A stretch of DNA of 64,000 nucleotides from Trametes villosa (GCA_002964805.2 PUDQ02000089.1:124001-188000); one strand, 5' to 3'. Shown: positions 43,554 to 53,732, counted from the first letter of the stretch. Program-made: numbers and translations. The notes: a model not told the origin generated them from the sequence alone.

Positions 43554-43613
43554 ATGCGCCTCGCAATACACGCACCGTTCATTTCATTCTCCAACTCATC
43601 GTGCACAGACAGC

Positions 43614-43760
43614 ATGCAGCTCCCCACCATTACCAAAGCCCTCGCTGTTGTCGCCATCTTCGCCGCGCTCGTAGTAGCTGCACCTACCCCCCTGCCTAGG
43701 CCCGGCGAGGAATGTGTTTGCCGCGGAGCGTGCCACTGCCTCCCGCCGCTCGCAGAGTGA
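43614..43760 (+). CDS. Secreted 4-Cys micro-peptide precursor P4
   Basis: 48 residues. Signal peptide MQLPTITKALAVVAIFAALV, then a Pro-rich spacer (APTPLPRPGEE) and the core CVCRGACHC (C-x-C-x3-C-x-C), ending LPPLAE. The predicted 3'-UTR intron is 43790-43855 (GTGAGT donor 29 nt after the stop, AACTGAC branch, GTAG acceptor). It has one residue less between the Cys pairs than P2/P3. The CHC could bind a metal or form a disulfide; nothing known matches. Confidence 0.75.
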   Translation: MQLPTITKALAVVAIFAALVVAAPTPLPRPGEECVCRGACHCLPPLAE

Positions 43761-44533
43761 ACGACGATAAGCCTATCTAAAGGACGGAGGTGAGTGAAAT
43801 CATATTGCGCGCGTCCGGAAGGGCGTGTACCTCGGCGCCCGTAACTGACATGTAGACGAGTTGACAGGTCTCCGCCCTTGCTTGATGAGGGTACCCGGAG
43901 TGTGAACGTCCCGGGGTAGATAGGGTGCCTGCGTCCCGTGAGACAGGTAGCATGCGGTAGGGGGTCGGCACGGACGCGAGGTGGAGACGGTGCACTTTGG
44001 ACGGCGGGATGGTGGACAGGTGCTCGGCATACCGTAGGTGGCGCTGCCGTGGAATGAATTTGTCATGGATGTTCGTGGTTGTTACCAGTTGGGCTACTAT
44101 TGAACATAGTCCAGGAATCTATGCACACTTGTTGATTGTCATAGCACGCTGGCGTCATGGGTCGGCTCATCTACACTGGCGACGCAAGACTAGTTAAGCG
44201 TGATGTCATTTCGAGGAACAGCCTTAGGCTCACGAGTGGTAGCGACTATCCCCCGGGCTCAAGTCCGGCGAGCGCCCTCAGCGGGGAATACTTCCCGCCG
44301 ACTCGTCAGGAGTTTGGCTCACTCCCGACGGTCTCACGAATCTGCGTGCTTGCGGTATAGATAGCGGGTCATCTCACCGAGTTGTATGGGTTTGAACGTG
44401 AAGTTTGAATAGTCGGCCATCTCGTATCTGCACCTGAGCAGGATGAGTATGTTTGTCTGATGACTATCCAAGAATACATACGCATCTGGGCCCGACAACC
44501 AACTGTACACGAGAGCCGGCCGCCGACGGGCGA

Positions 44534-44543
44534 GCATAAAACG
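44534..44543 (+). promoter_or_regulatory. TATA-like box of P5
   Basis: GCATAAAACG, 77-86 bp upstream of the P5 start codon. Confidence 0.5.
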
Positions 44544-44619
44544 CATGCGGGGCGACATTCTAAGCTTCACTACCTCCTACAGTCAACTTCGCATCGCAGC
44601 GACTTGGGAAAACCTCACC

Positions 44620-44751
44620 ATGCAGATCATAACGAAATTCCTCGTCCTCGCCGCGCTCTTCGCCGCCTCCGTAGTCGCCGTACCGGTCGCCTCGCCGGAG
44701 ACCGACGTCCAGTGCATCCACGGCACTCCGCCCAACTGCACCAACCCTTGA
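44620..44751 (+). CDS. Secreted 2-Cys micro-peptide precursor P5
   Basis: 43 residues, the shortest member. Signal peptide MQIITKFLVLAALFAASVVA, then VPVASPETDVQ and a single-loop core CIHGTPPNC (C-x7-C), ending TNP. The predicted 3'-UTR intron is 44791-44863, whose donor is preceded by AACTCGACGCAG, a string also found at the P6 donor and partly at P7. P5-P7 share the VPVA/APVA start of the mature region. An Asn-Cys-Thr sequon overlaps the second Cys. Function unknown. Confidence 0.76.
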   Translation: MQIITKFLVLAALFAASVVAVPVASPETDVQCIHGTPPNCTNP

Positions 44752-45163
44752 GGGATAAGAACTGTATGGGTAACCTGGAACTCGACGCAGGTGAGTTTGG
44801 TGAGAATGAGGAGTGCGCAATGAACTGACCGCGCGAGGCGCCGTAACTGTCAATACTTGGCAGGTGCACGGAATTGCGAGGCGGTTTGAAGGGTACGGGT
44901 AGTTTGAGTATGGCGTTATGAGACCGTGTGGGGCTTGGAGCAGGAAAGGAGAAGGAGGTTCGCAATGTGAAGGTTCTATATCTGGATGGCGACGGCAAGT
45001 TGTTCAGTATCATCGCATTTCAGTATCGAAAGCCACGGCCTGTCCACGCCACCAGTGTAAGTTCCGAATACCGAGTGGGACGTCGTCGCCCGACGTGGGC
45101 GGTGCGCTCGTACGACGTGCTCATGGTATCGTAAACGCTCGAATGTTGCGACCAGCGGGCGGG

Positions 45164-45169
45164 TATAAG
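45164..45169 (+). promoter_or_regulatory. TATA box of P6
   Basis: TATAAG, 76-81 bp upstream of the P6 start, in the sequence context GGGTATAAGG shared with P7 (GGGTATAAAG). Confidence 0.55.
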
Positions 45170-45244
45170 GTGCATCTGGGGCGCCAACGTCTGGAGACAT
45201 CGCTCAGTCCAGTCCACATCACGCCGACGCAAACCTACCGTACC

Positions 45245-45406
45245 ATGCAGATCGTCCCCAGGCTTCTCATCCTCGCCGCCCTGTTCGTTACATCCACGGT
45301 CGCCGTGCCGGTGGCGCAGTCTGAGGCGGATGGGCTACGCACGCGCGAAACCTCCGCCTCTTGCAAGGATCCTGTAGAGTGCGGGTCGTCGTTCGCGGCA
45401 GCCTGA
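45245..45406 (+). CDS. Secreted 2-Cys micro-peptide precursor P6
   Basis: 53 residues. Signal peptide MQIVPRLLILAALFVTSTVA, then VPVAQSEADGLRTRE and the core CKDPVEC (C-x5-C), ending GSSFAAA. The sequence closely parallels P7 (APVAQPEADGLRIRS, CQNPVEC). The predicted 3'-UTR intron is 45418-45475 (GTGAGT donor 11 nt after the stop, AACTGAT branch, TACAG acceptor). Arg-x-Arg before the core could be a processing site, releasing a peptide of about 20 residues; this is inference. Confidence 0.77.
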   Translation: MQIVPRLLILAALFVTSTVAVPVAQSEADGLRTRETSASCKDPVECGSSFAAA

Positions 45407-45881
45407 ACTCGACGCAGGTGAGTTAAATCATCGAACTGATCATGCGCATTTAGCTCACCACCCGACACGGTACAGATTCAGTCGCCAATATCGACGACGA
45501 GATGCACGGGACGCGACCGCGCGCTGACTTCGCGGATGCGACCTTGACGCGAGAAGGGGGTGAATAGAGCAGCGTTAGTACGATGAGGCGGGACCTGGAG
45601 TGTAGGCTCACAGATAGCTTGAGAAGTAGCATTGTAAGCCTCGCATGGCATAGAGGGGTCCGGAGTGGGGAAGCGGTTAGCAAGGTTACTGTATATCTGG
45701 ATTTACGAAACTGTCGAGCATCACCACAACTTGGAATCGAAGGCCGGCCTGTCGACGCCGTTGGTGTAAGTTTCGAAGACCGAGCAGTGGCCCGTGGGGC
45801 GTCGTCGCCCGACGTGAGCTAACGTCCACACAATAGGCCCAGATGTCTGCGAGACGCTCGATGTAGACGGCAAGGGGTGGG

Positions 45882-45888
45882 TATAAAG
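45882..45888 (+). promoter_or_regulatory. TATA box of P7
   Basis: TATAAAG, about 90 bp upstream of the P7 start codon. Confidence 0.6.
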
Positions 45889-45971
45889 TCCGCCTGTGAC
45901 AGCGACGCTTCCGAATCAAGACCTCATCACTTGGTCAAGTCCACGTCGCACCGACGCCCGCTCGCCGCACC

Positions 45972-46124
45972 ATGCAGATCCTCGCTAAGCTCGCCATCCT
46001 CACCGCGCTCTTCGCTGCTTCGGTGGCAGCTGCGCCAGTCGCGCAACCGGAGGCCGACGGGTTGCGCATCCGAAGCGCCCCTGTGACCTGCCAGAATCCG
46101 GTGGAGTGCTCAACGCATCGTTGA
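45972..46124 (+). CDS. Secreted 2-Cys micro-peptide precursor P7
   Basis: 50 residues. Signal peptide MQILAKLAILTALFAASVAA, then APVAQPEADGLRIRS and the core CQNPVEC (C-x5-C), ending STHR. It is a recent duplicate of P6 in both coding and upstream sequence. Five nucleotides after the stop, the CAGGTGAGT of its sisters has become CAGGCGAGT. Splicing would then need a GC-AG intron (46130-46184, CTGACT branch, CCAG acceptor) or would fail. The coding frame is intact. Confidence 0.77.
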   Translation: MQILAKLAILTALFAASVAAAPVAQPEADGLRIRSAPVTCQNPVECSTHR

Positions 46125-46785
46125 CGCAGGCGAGTTATGGAATCGTGAGGAGTTGCGCATCGAGCTGACTGCATCACATGCCAGTAGAGTTGCCGATGTC
46201 TTCGAGAAGCACCACTGCGACTACGTGATGACTTGTCGGGTTCAGTCTTGGCGGCGCGGATGGGTGTCAGTAGGGTACCGTTTGTACGATGAGGCAGCGC
46301 CCTGCGTGTGGTACCGGGAGCCAACAGCCTGTTTGTGTAATCGCCCATATTGAGCGTTCTTGGCGAGCTGAATCATCACTAGACTTGACATCGGCGCTGG
46401 TCCAGTAAAATGAACGACAGACACAGGATACGCACCATTTGCTGTCGCGAAGTTGCGCCCCTGTTTGCTGATGGCCACTGACGATGTCAGAACATACGGC
46501 CCTCAGACTGGCGATGCGGGAGTCCAGGTGACTATACCTGTCAAATGTCACTCAGCTCCACAATATCACAGTCTGCGCGCATCTGTCATGTTGAACAACA
46601 CACGTACCTGTCCATAGTTCTCACCCACGTAGCCAATGCACTCCGCCCTATTCGTCGATGGGTGTCGACCAGGGTTATGTATAGCTGCGCGTTCCTGGTG
46701 CGCATGCGTATTCCCGAGTACGAGAAAGGCGGAGCTATCGTCAGCGTGGTAGAAGTGACAACTCGTATATGCCGATAACCCACCG

Positions 46786-46792
46786 TATAAAG
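46786..46792 (+). promoter_or_regulatory. TATA box of P8
   Basis: TATAAAG, 79-85 bp upstream of the P8 start codon. Confidence 0.6.
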
Positions 46793-46870
46793 CGACTTGT
46801 CATAGCGTTCCGGCTGGCTATCTCTCTCAGCTGCCATCATCCACTCCCCGCACCAACTTCACGAACCATC

Positions 46871-47029
46871 ATGCAGCTCATCAACAAGCTCTTCTTCATT
46901 GTCGCCGTCCTGACCGCATTTGCGGCTGCTGTTCCCGCCACGGAAAACAGCCTGCTTGAGCCGGAGCTCGTACCGGCACCCTGCGTTGGCGCTCCCCCTC
47001 ACTGCCTACCTCCTCGGGCGGAGGCGTAG
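46871..47029 (+). CDS. Secreted 2-Cys micro-peptide precursor P8
   Basis: 52 residues. Signal peptide MQLINKLFFIVAVLTAFAAA, then VPATENSLLEPELVPAP and the core CVGAPPHC (C-x6-C), ending LPPRAEA. It combines the INKL start of P1/P2 with a two-Cys core like P5. The predicted 3'-UTR intron is 47052-47106 (GTAAGT donor 22 nt after the stop, CTCACC branch, CTCAG acceptor). Last member of the array; no further copy was found downstream. Confidence 0.76.
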   Translation: MQLINKLFFIVAVLTAFAAAVPATENSLLEPELVPAPCVGAPPHCLPPRAEA

Positions 47030-47492
47030 GACTTCATGACGGCTTTAGGAGGTAAGTGCAATGTGCGTTCGGTAATACACGGCTCGAACGCTCACCGCAA
47101 CCTCAGGGGATGTCGAGTCGTGAATCGACACGAACCAGAAGGCAATTGTAACCCGTACGAACTCCTGGGGCTACAGAGTGTAGTAGGATTGTCGCTCGGG
47201 TCCATACTTGGAAGTACTTGTTGGGTTGTGTTCGCGCATGTCGTTAGCCATTCTGTTTTCAATCGGCCATGGTCAGTAGCATCGTGTCTCAGTGTGTGAC
47301 AGTGATCTGGAGTCGTAGAACGCGTCTTAGTCGCTGTAGTCGCTGGCATCGCGCCCGGTAATGGTACTTTGCAACGGTTCATGCTTTGCGCGCCCTGCCG
47401 GGCAGCGGGTACGGAAGTTGTACTCCACAGAACCAGGTGAGTAAAGAAACATGCACGCGGCGGAGAGCTACTAGTCGAGTACGTCGCAATCG

Positions 47493-47914
47493 ATGGGAGT
47501 ACGTGGTGGTCGGGAAGAGAGCGTCGATGGCGAGGCACTGAAATCGCCTCGGCTATCGCGACCGTCACAAGCACGTGAGCGGGCTCCGGATATGGGTCAC
47601 GGTGGTGCCTGCGCGTCTGACGGGAGCTCTTCGTGGGATGGCGTGACGGCGAACTTCGAAGGCAGCGACGACTCCCACCACTGGTCCTTGCCCTCGGAGA
47701 TCCAGCAGCACTCGCAGGACTCGCACAAGAGCCTAGAAGTCCTCCCGGTAAGTCTACGCTCGGCGATCGTGGCATACCAGCGGCATCTAGTAGTGGGACT
47801 CCTCGCGCGGGCCAGAACTTAGTAACCCTCCAGAGCACGCTTAGTGATCGCATTGGCCTCGGGATCGTCGCTTCCTTCATCTTAGCTACCGTTCTCACCA
47901 TGTTCAACAGTTGA
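47493..47914 (+). CDS. Candidate small tail-anchored membrane protein
   Basis: Two exons (47493-47747 and 47816-47914) join in frame across a 68-bp intron (donor GTAAGT, acceptor CCAG) to give about 117 residues. The first part is hydrophilic (FEGSDDSHHWSLPSEIQQHS). The second exon ends with a single hydrophobic helix, RIGLGIVASFILATVLTMFN, right at the C-terminus. No family is recognised. A start at 47592 is equally possible. It may instead be 5' untranslated sequence of the amidohydrolase gene just downstream. Low confidence. Confidence 0.3.
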
Positions 47915-47980
47915 GAACAGGAGGCCGACCACTTTCAAGTCGCCAGTGACGGCATCTCCGGAATTCCCACTGCACCAGGA

Positions 47981-50900
47981 ATGTCGGTAGCCTTCGCCCC
48001 CGCTAAATTGGACTTGTCCCCCGGCGGAATAGAGTCTGGCCTTGCTCCTCGAGGCGAGCGGCACTCGCGGCCTTCTGGCAACCTTCGGCGCCTTAGGGCT
48101 CTACTCTGTCTCGCCGTCCTATCCGGCGGTTATCTATACCTGGGACTTGGTGGGATAACTGAACCACGTCAGACGGAGAATCTGCCTATCAATGCTCAGG
48201 CGATCCTCAACCAATGCCGCTCCTTGCAGCTACAACCTGGGCCGCCGGAAGACTTCCACGCGCGGACCCACTCCGACCGGTTCCAGCCAGGAACCAAACC
48301 CGTGCTCATTCGCAATGCGACCATCTGGACTGGTTATGCCAAAGGTTCCGAGGTGTTGCAAGGGGATGTCCTCTTGGACAAGGGTCTGATACAATCCGTG
48401 GCTCATGTGTCCCCCGAGCTCCTGGCCAAATATACCAACATCACGACCGTCGATGCGAACGGGTACGCCGCGCTCACTGTTTCTTGATATACAGGCTGGC
48501 ACTGACCTACCAATTGTGCGATATAGCGCATGGCTGACTCCGGGGTATGTTTCGCCCTCGCGGATTCAGGTACCATACTGACCATCTGCAGCGTGATCGA
48601 CGTCCACTCGCATGCGTCTATCGAGTCGTCGCCCGCCTTGCCGTCCGCCAATGACGGTAACTCATACAAAGGTCCTATCGTGCCCTGGCTTCGTGCTCTA
48701 GACGGCTTGAATACCCACGACGACAGTTAGTCATTCCTCGTCAACTCCGCGAAAGACTATGTTCACCATCCTGGGCTCCTAGGCTTCCTGCACAATGCTG
48801 CCGGCGGCGTGACCACCTCTCTTATACTCCCTGGCTCGCTCAATGCGATTGGTAAGGGTGACTTCGACCACAACCTGGCTACATCTGACCTGCCAACGTG
48901 TTATAGGCGGACAAGGCTTTGTCATAAAGCTCCGACCCACGAAGGAACGGTCGCCGACCTCACTGCTACTCGAGCCGCCATACGGACTGAACGGGTCTGA
49001 GGTTGATCCCAGCGTGCCGCCTCGGTGGAGACATATGAAGTTTGTCTACTCCTCACCGCTGATGGAGACTTACACTGACCAGTTGAACCACTTAGACATG
49101 CTTGCGGTATGTTCGCGCTCGTCCGCGATGTTCGTATGCTGATCATCAGAATAGGTGAGAACCCCCGGTACTACCAGAGCACACGCATGGACACGGTATG
49201 GGCCGTGCGAGAGGCGTAAGTATCGCACCTATGTTTCTTGTCGTGTGATAACCAACATTGCTACCCCTCAGGTACGAAACCGCGCGGCAAATCAAGAACG
49301 CACAAGACGAATTCTGCTCGAACGCTCTCGCGGGAGAATGGGACGCCATCAAGGGCCAACACTTCCCCGAGAACCTCCAGTGGGAGGCTGTCGTCGAGAT
49401 CCTCCGAGGGCGGGTCAAGGTATGCCTCCTAAGCCCACGTGAAGACTTGAGCCGCGGCTGACGAGGAGTGCAGGTGCAAACCCACTGTTACGAGGCGCTC
49501 GACATCGACAACTTCGTCAGGGTGCGTCACCTCAGTAGCCTTACGCTTGAAAGGGAGCACTTAAAGCATTTTCGGACGATCTACGCAGCTGTCCAACGAG
49601 TTCCAGTTCCCCGTTGCGGCGTTCCACCATGCACACGAGGCGTACCTCGTCCCGGAGGTCTTGAAACGCGCATATAGTAAGTCTACTACCGCGTAACTCC
49701 TGCATGACAGCGATTGATGCGCCTTGCAGAGAACGTTCCCGCCATTGCGATGTTCTCCACGTTTGCGAGGTCAGTGAAAAACACCAAACCCACGGTTCGG
49801 GCTTGACGGCATGAGAATAGGTACAAGCGGGAGGCATACCGCCACTCTGAGTTCGCCCCGAAGATCCTCGCAGACGAGGGTATCGACGTGATCATGAAGG
49901 TGCTCCTCTCAACCATTCTTCAGCTGTCCGCGAGGAAGACTAACATCGGAACATTGGTATAGTCCGACCACCCTGCTATCGTTTCCCGGAACCTGGTGCG
50001 CGAGGCAGCGGTCGCGCACCATTTCGGGCTTCCAGAGAACATCGCGCTGTCTTCTGTTATCAGCACCCCGGCCAAGGTCCTCGGCCTGGATCACCGCATT
50101 GGGTTCATTGCGAGAGGTGTGCATTCACGTTTGTCCTTGTACTTACCCTGTCGCTAACACGTTTTCTAGGTTACGATGCAGGTGCGCACGCTACATGCCT
50201 CAACACATTCTGCCTCGCTCACGTTTATCCTAGACGTCGTCCTCTGGGATAGCCACCCGCTCTCGCTGGCCGCGACGCCCACCCAGGTGTTCATCGACGG
50301 CATCCCACAGTTCCCTGACGCCCACGTCGCTCCTAAACCGGCCGCACACCAGCACGCGCCCTCTTCGCCCGATTTCTCGCGCGAGGCTGCGGAGGCTGTG
50401 AAGTACGAGGGGCTTCCCCCGCTCGCGCCGAAACGCCGCGCAGATGTGGTCGCGTTCACGAACGTGTCGAGCTACTGGGTCAAGGACGAGAGCGGCGCGA
50501 TCGTCGACGTGTTCGCTTCGGAATCGGATGCTCGTTCGGCGAGGCTTCCGAGGACCGTCGTTGTGGCCCAAGGACGCGTCGTATGCGCCGAGAGCGATCC
50601 CGCCTGCTCGACCTATCTACTCAATTCGGAGACCGCCGTGGTTGACCTACAAGGCGGCGCGATCCAACCTGGACTCACAAGCTACGGCTCCTCGCTCGGC
50701 CTCGCCGAGATCGCGATGGAGCCCTCGACCGCAGACGGGCCCGTCATCGATCCGCTCGACCCGAACCAGCCTCCCCTGCTCGGCCAAGCCGGATATATCG
50801 CCCGCGCCGCCGATGGGCTGCAGTTCGGTACGCGGAACGCGTTGTATGTCTCCTCTTCCTTGTCCCCCTTATTTGGAATCACTGATGCCCTTATGTTGTC

Positions 50901-52000
50901 TAGGCTAGCGTACCGCTCTGGGGTGACTCTAAGCGTCACCGGCCCCTCGCATGCGGTGTGGCTGAGCGGGTTGAGCGTCGCGTTCTCCCCGGGTGCGGTG
51001 CACAGGCTTGCGCGTGGGGCGGTCGTGCGCGATGTTGTCGCTGTGCACCTTACGCTCGCCCATGGGGACCCGGGCCCGAGCGTTAGCACGAAGATCGGGA
51101 CGCTCCGTAGGCTGCTCAACGGCACTGTTGAGGGCGAGGTTGGTGCGTGGTTCGGGAAGGTCGCGAAGGTTAGTCTTGGTTGTGCTATGGTTCCGGTGGA
51201 TGAGATACTCAGTGTGAGTGATAGGGCGAGATTCCGCTGGTCGTGAACGTTGGGAACGCGGACATTATCGCTACACTCATCGCGCTCAAGAAGGAAGTGG
51301 AGGCAGCCACTGGAACCGGGATCAGGCTGACGCTCGCGAGCGCGCTCGAGGCACATCTTGTCGCTGAAGAGCTTGCGGAGGCAAATGTCGGCGTCATCGT
51401 GACGCCCTCGCGGTCCTTCGTACGTCCATTCTCTTGACAACCTGCCTATGAAGTTGCTGAAATGGCGAATGTGTAGCCTAGCACTTGGGATGAACACCGC
51501 ATGTCAGTCCAATTTTTGACGATAGCTATTCTAGCACAACAACTAATGCATATTTCTTCTGTAGCCTTCCCGGGCCTCCGTTGACTGCAGACAACCTGGT
51601 CGGGCACCTCATCAAGCACAACGTCACCGTCGGACTCGGTCCACGCGGTATCGATGCGCAAAGCCACCCTGGGTCAGCCGACATGGCCTCCTGGTCCGTA
51701 CGAAACCTCCGCTTTGACGCAGGCGAGGTGAGTGCTGCCATCCTTCCTACCAACTCGCGTGGCGCTAACAGGAAACTGTTCACGACTGCACAGGCTGTTC
51801 TGGATGCCGGCCCGGGCGTCCTCAACAAGGCGGCCGCCTTTGCACTCGTCTCATCGAATGTGGAGCAGCTGCTGGGGCTGGATCTGGATGCGAAAGAACA
51901 GGATCTGGTGGCGACTGTCGGCGGGGACCTGCTCGATTTCGAGGGCAAGGTCGTTGCTGTGATCTCTCCTCGGCAGGAGGCGGTCGATATCTTCGTCTGA
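47981..52000 (+). CDS. Membrane-anchored amidohydrolase (annotated as CE9-like in related fungi)
   Basis: Twenty exons: 47981-48462, 48527-48544, 48592-48725, 48783-48851, 48907-49039, 49096-49106, 49155-49215, 49272-49419, 49474-49521, 49589-49676, 49730-49769, 49821-49899, 49963-50116, 50170-50181, 50234-50843, 50904-51168, 51225-51419, 51477-51502, 51565-51727, 51794-52000; 980 residues. An N-terminal signal anchor (RALLCLAVLSGGYLYLGL) precedes a metal-dependent hydrolase fold. Metal ligands are in VIDVHSHAS (H172, H174), with further conserved AAFHHAHEAYL, MKSDHP and the composite-domain motif GYDADVVLWDSHP. A second, degenerate amidohydrolase-like half follows. The substrate is unknown; homologues are labelled N-acetylglucosamine-6-phosphate deacetylase-like or CE9. 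Micro-exons of 18, 11 and 12 nt are required: the 11-nt exon gives HMKHACGENP. Confidence 0.9.
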
Positions 52001-52267
52001 AGAAGCCTGGGATACCCCTGTTGTGTGCACCCAATCTGTTGTATGCGCTTGAAAGGCAGTACTAGTACTGTGACTTATACAGCCGGAGGCGTTGCTGATT
52101 CTCGGCGCCTGGCTGAACTTGAACGTTGAACGCCTGCCTAAATTAGAGTCACACCGGGGATCTGAGATCGATCGCCCCTCAATTTCGCAAACTCTGCCGC
52201 CCCGACGCAGTCGATCACCGAATACTGCAGAGCCTTTCCTCGACATCATCTTCGCTCGACGACCATC

Positions 52268-53732
52268 ATGGCCGACACCTCCGACAACATGGACGTTGAC
52301 GCGCTCGTCGCGCAGGGCCAGCTGCTCGTCGACGCGATCCTCCGGCGCGCACCACGCGCCGAGATCCAGTCCCTGATCGACGCGGGGGCTCCGGTGTGGT
52401 TCCAGGACGAGGAGGGGACGTCGCCGCTGCACGCTGCGGCGTACGTTGAGGACGAGGCGTTGGTGCGCATTTTGATTGATGAGGGTGCAATATGGAACGC
52501 GGGTGCGTGGATTGTTCATCTTCGGAGACCTGCATGTAGAAGCTGAACGGGTGGAGTAGTGGATAAACTGCACAACACTGCGGGGGACGTCGCGTTGTCG
52601 CTGAACAACGAGAAGTGTTACACGATCATCAGAGATGCTGGGATCCGCTCAGGTGCGCTTCTACTGGATCCGTTCCCTGTCGCAATGCTGAACTCTGAAT
52701 ATAGAGTTGCTGCTCACGCTTCTTGCGAAGCGTGCACCGGCAGCTAGCTCTCCCTTGAGCCTCATCCTGAAGGCTTCGGACACCACTCCCGCCGGCTCGA
52801 CCGACGCGTTTCTGACCACCCGGCTAGAGTACACCAAAGACGAGCACGGGCAAGAAATATGTCTCGTGAAGGTCGCAGACGAGGAAGAAGTCGGTGTAAT
52901 GATGGGATGGGAGCGCGGAATAAGTGAGCATATGCTTGAAGATACCGCGGCGTTCACTAAGTAGGCTAGTGCCAAGTGCAGGAAACCGTGCGCAAATCAT
53001 GCTCGGATCATGAGAACCTGGAGGAAGGCCTGAAGGTACTCAATGTCGGATTTGGGCTTGGGATTGTGAGTCTTCTCTCTCTCGCAGGCCAATCTACTGC
53101 AGTGCTGAAACTCTCTGTCTCCAGATCGACGGTCTCTTCCAGGACCTACCCACGAAGCCGTCCCTCCATGTCATCATCGAGCCCCACCCCGACGTGCTCG
53201 CGCACATGCGTGCACAGGGCTGGTATGATAAGCCAGGAGTCAAGATCCTCGAGGGCAAATGGCAAGACTTCGTCGAGAGCGACGACATCCTCAGCGTCGG
53301 CGGCTTCGACGTCGTGTACACCGACACCTTCTCTGAGGACTACTCAGGTACGCTATCTGCTCTTTATCTCTCCGGGTTGGTGCAGAGCCTCACTCACACG
53401 GCCGATATAGCACTACATCGCTTCTTCGGGCACGTCCCCGACTTGCTCGCGGGACCCGAGTCCCGCTTCGGGTTCTTCAACGGCCTGGGTGCCACGAGTA
53501 GGTCGCATCCCCGAGACAAGTTGCGATCGGTGCTGACGAACGATTCGCAGATGCCCTGTTCTACGATGTGTACAAGCACGTATCAGACCTGCACCTGGCA
53601 GATGTCGGCATCGACGTCGAGTGGAGCGACGTAGACGTGTTCGAGGGGGACGCGGACAGATGGGGGAAGACGCGGGAGTACTTCGCCATGCGCACGTACC
53701 GCCTGCCTACCGGTCGGATGAAGACCTTCTGA
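52268..53732 (+). CDS. RMT2: Protein arginine N5-methyltransferase with ankyrin repeats
   Basis: Seven exons (52268-52502, 52560-52652, 52705-52923, 52977-53065, 53125-53347, 53411-53497, 53551-53732) give 375 residues, close to yeast Rmt2 (412). The N-terminus has ankyrin-like repeats (EGTSPLHAAAYVEDEALVRI, then DKLHNTAGDVALSL). The C-terminal GAMT-type methyltransferase has the SAM-binding loop VLNVGFGLGIID, the acidic post-strand motif HVIIEPHPDVL and FDVVYTDTFSEDY. The enzyme methylates the delta-nitrogen of arginine, in yeast on ribosomal protein L12, in cytosol and nucleus. Every splice junction restores family sequence. Confidence 0.93.

Larger units (their letters stand above)
41162..47106 (+). 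other. Tandem array of eight secreted micro-peptide genes
   Basis: Eight genes (P1-P8) lie head to tail on the plus strand with start-to-start spacing of about 625-1006 bp. Each unit has a TATA-like box, a start ATGCAA or ATGCAG, one uninterrupted coding exon of 43-53 codons, and a predicted intron just after the stop. The spacers (roughly 490-860 bp) hold no other convincing gene. Parts of the P6 and P7 promoters are clearly homologous, so the array grew by tandem duplication. Confidence 0.8.

Noticed and set aside
41233..43760. P1-P4 as hydrophobins or defensins
   Set aside because: Hydrophobins need eight Cys including CC doublets, and defensins six or more over a longer chain. These have four Cys in about ten residues.
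41233..47029. The micro-peptide genes as basidiomycete mating pheromone precursors
   Set aside because: None ends in a CaaX farnesylation motif, none has the usual internal cleavage pattern, and no STE3-type receptor gene is in the window. All have classical signal peptides, which pheromone precursors lack.
48726..48755. A 30-bp intron in the amidohydrolase gene ending at GAAAG
   Set aside because: Too short. The acceptor at 48781-48782 gives a 57-bp intron and the better family sequence THDDSF.
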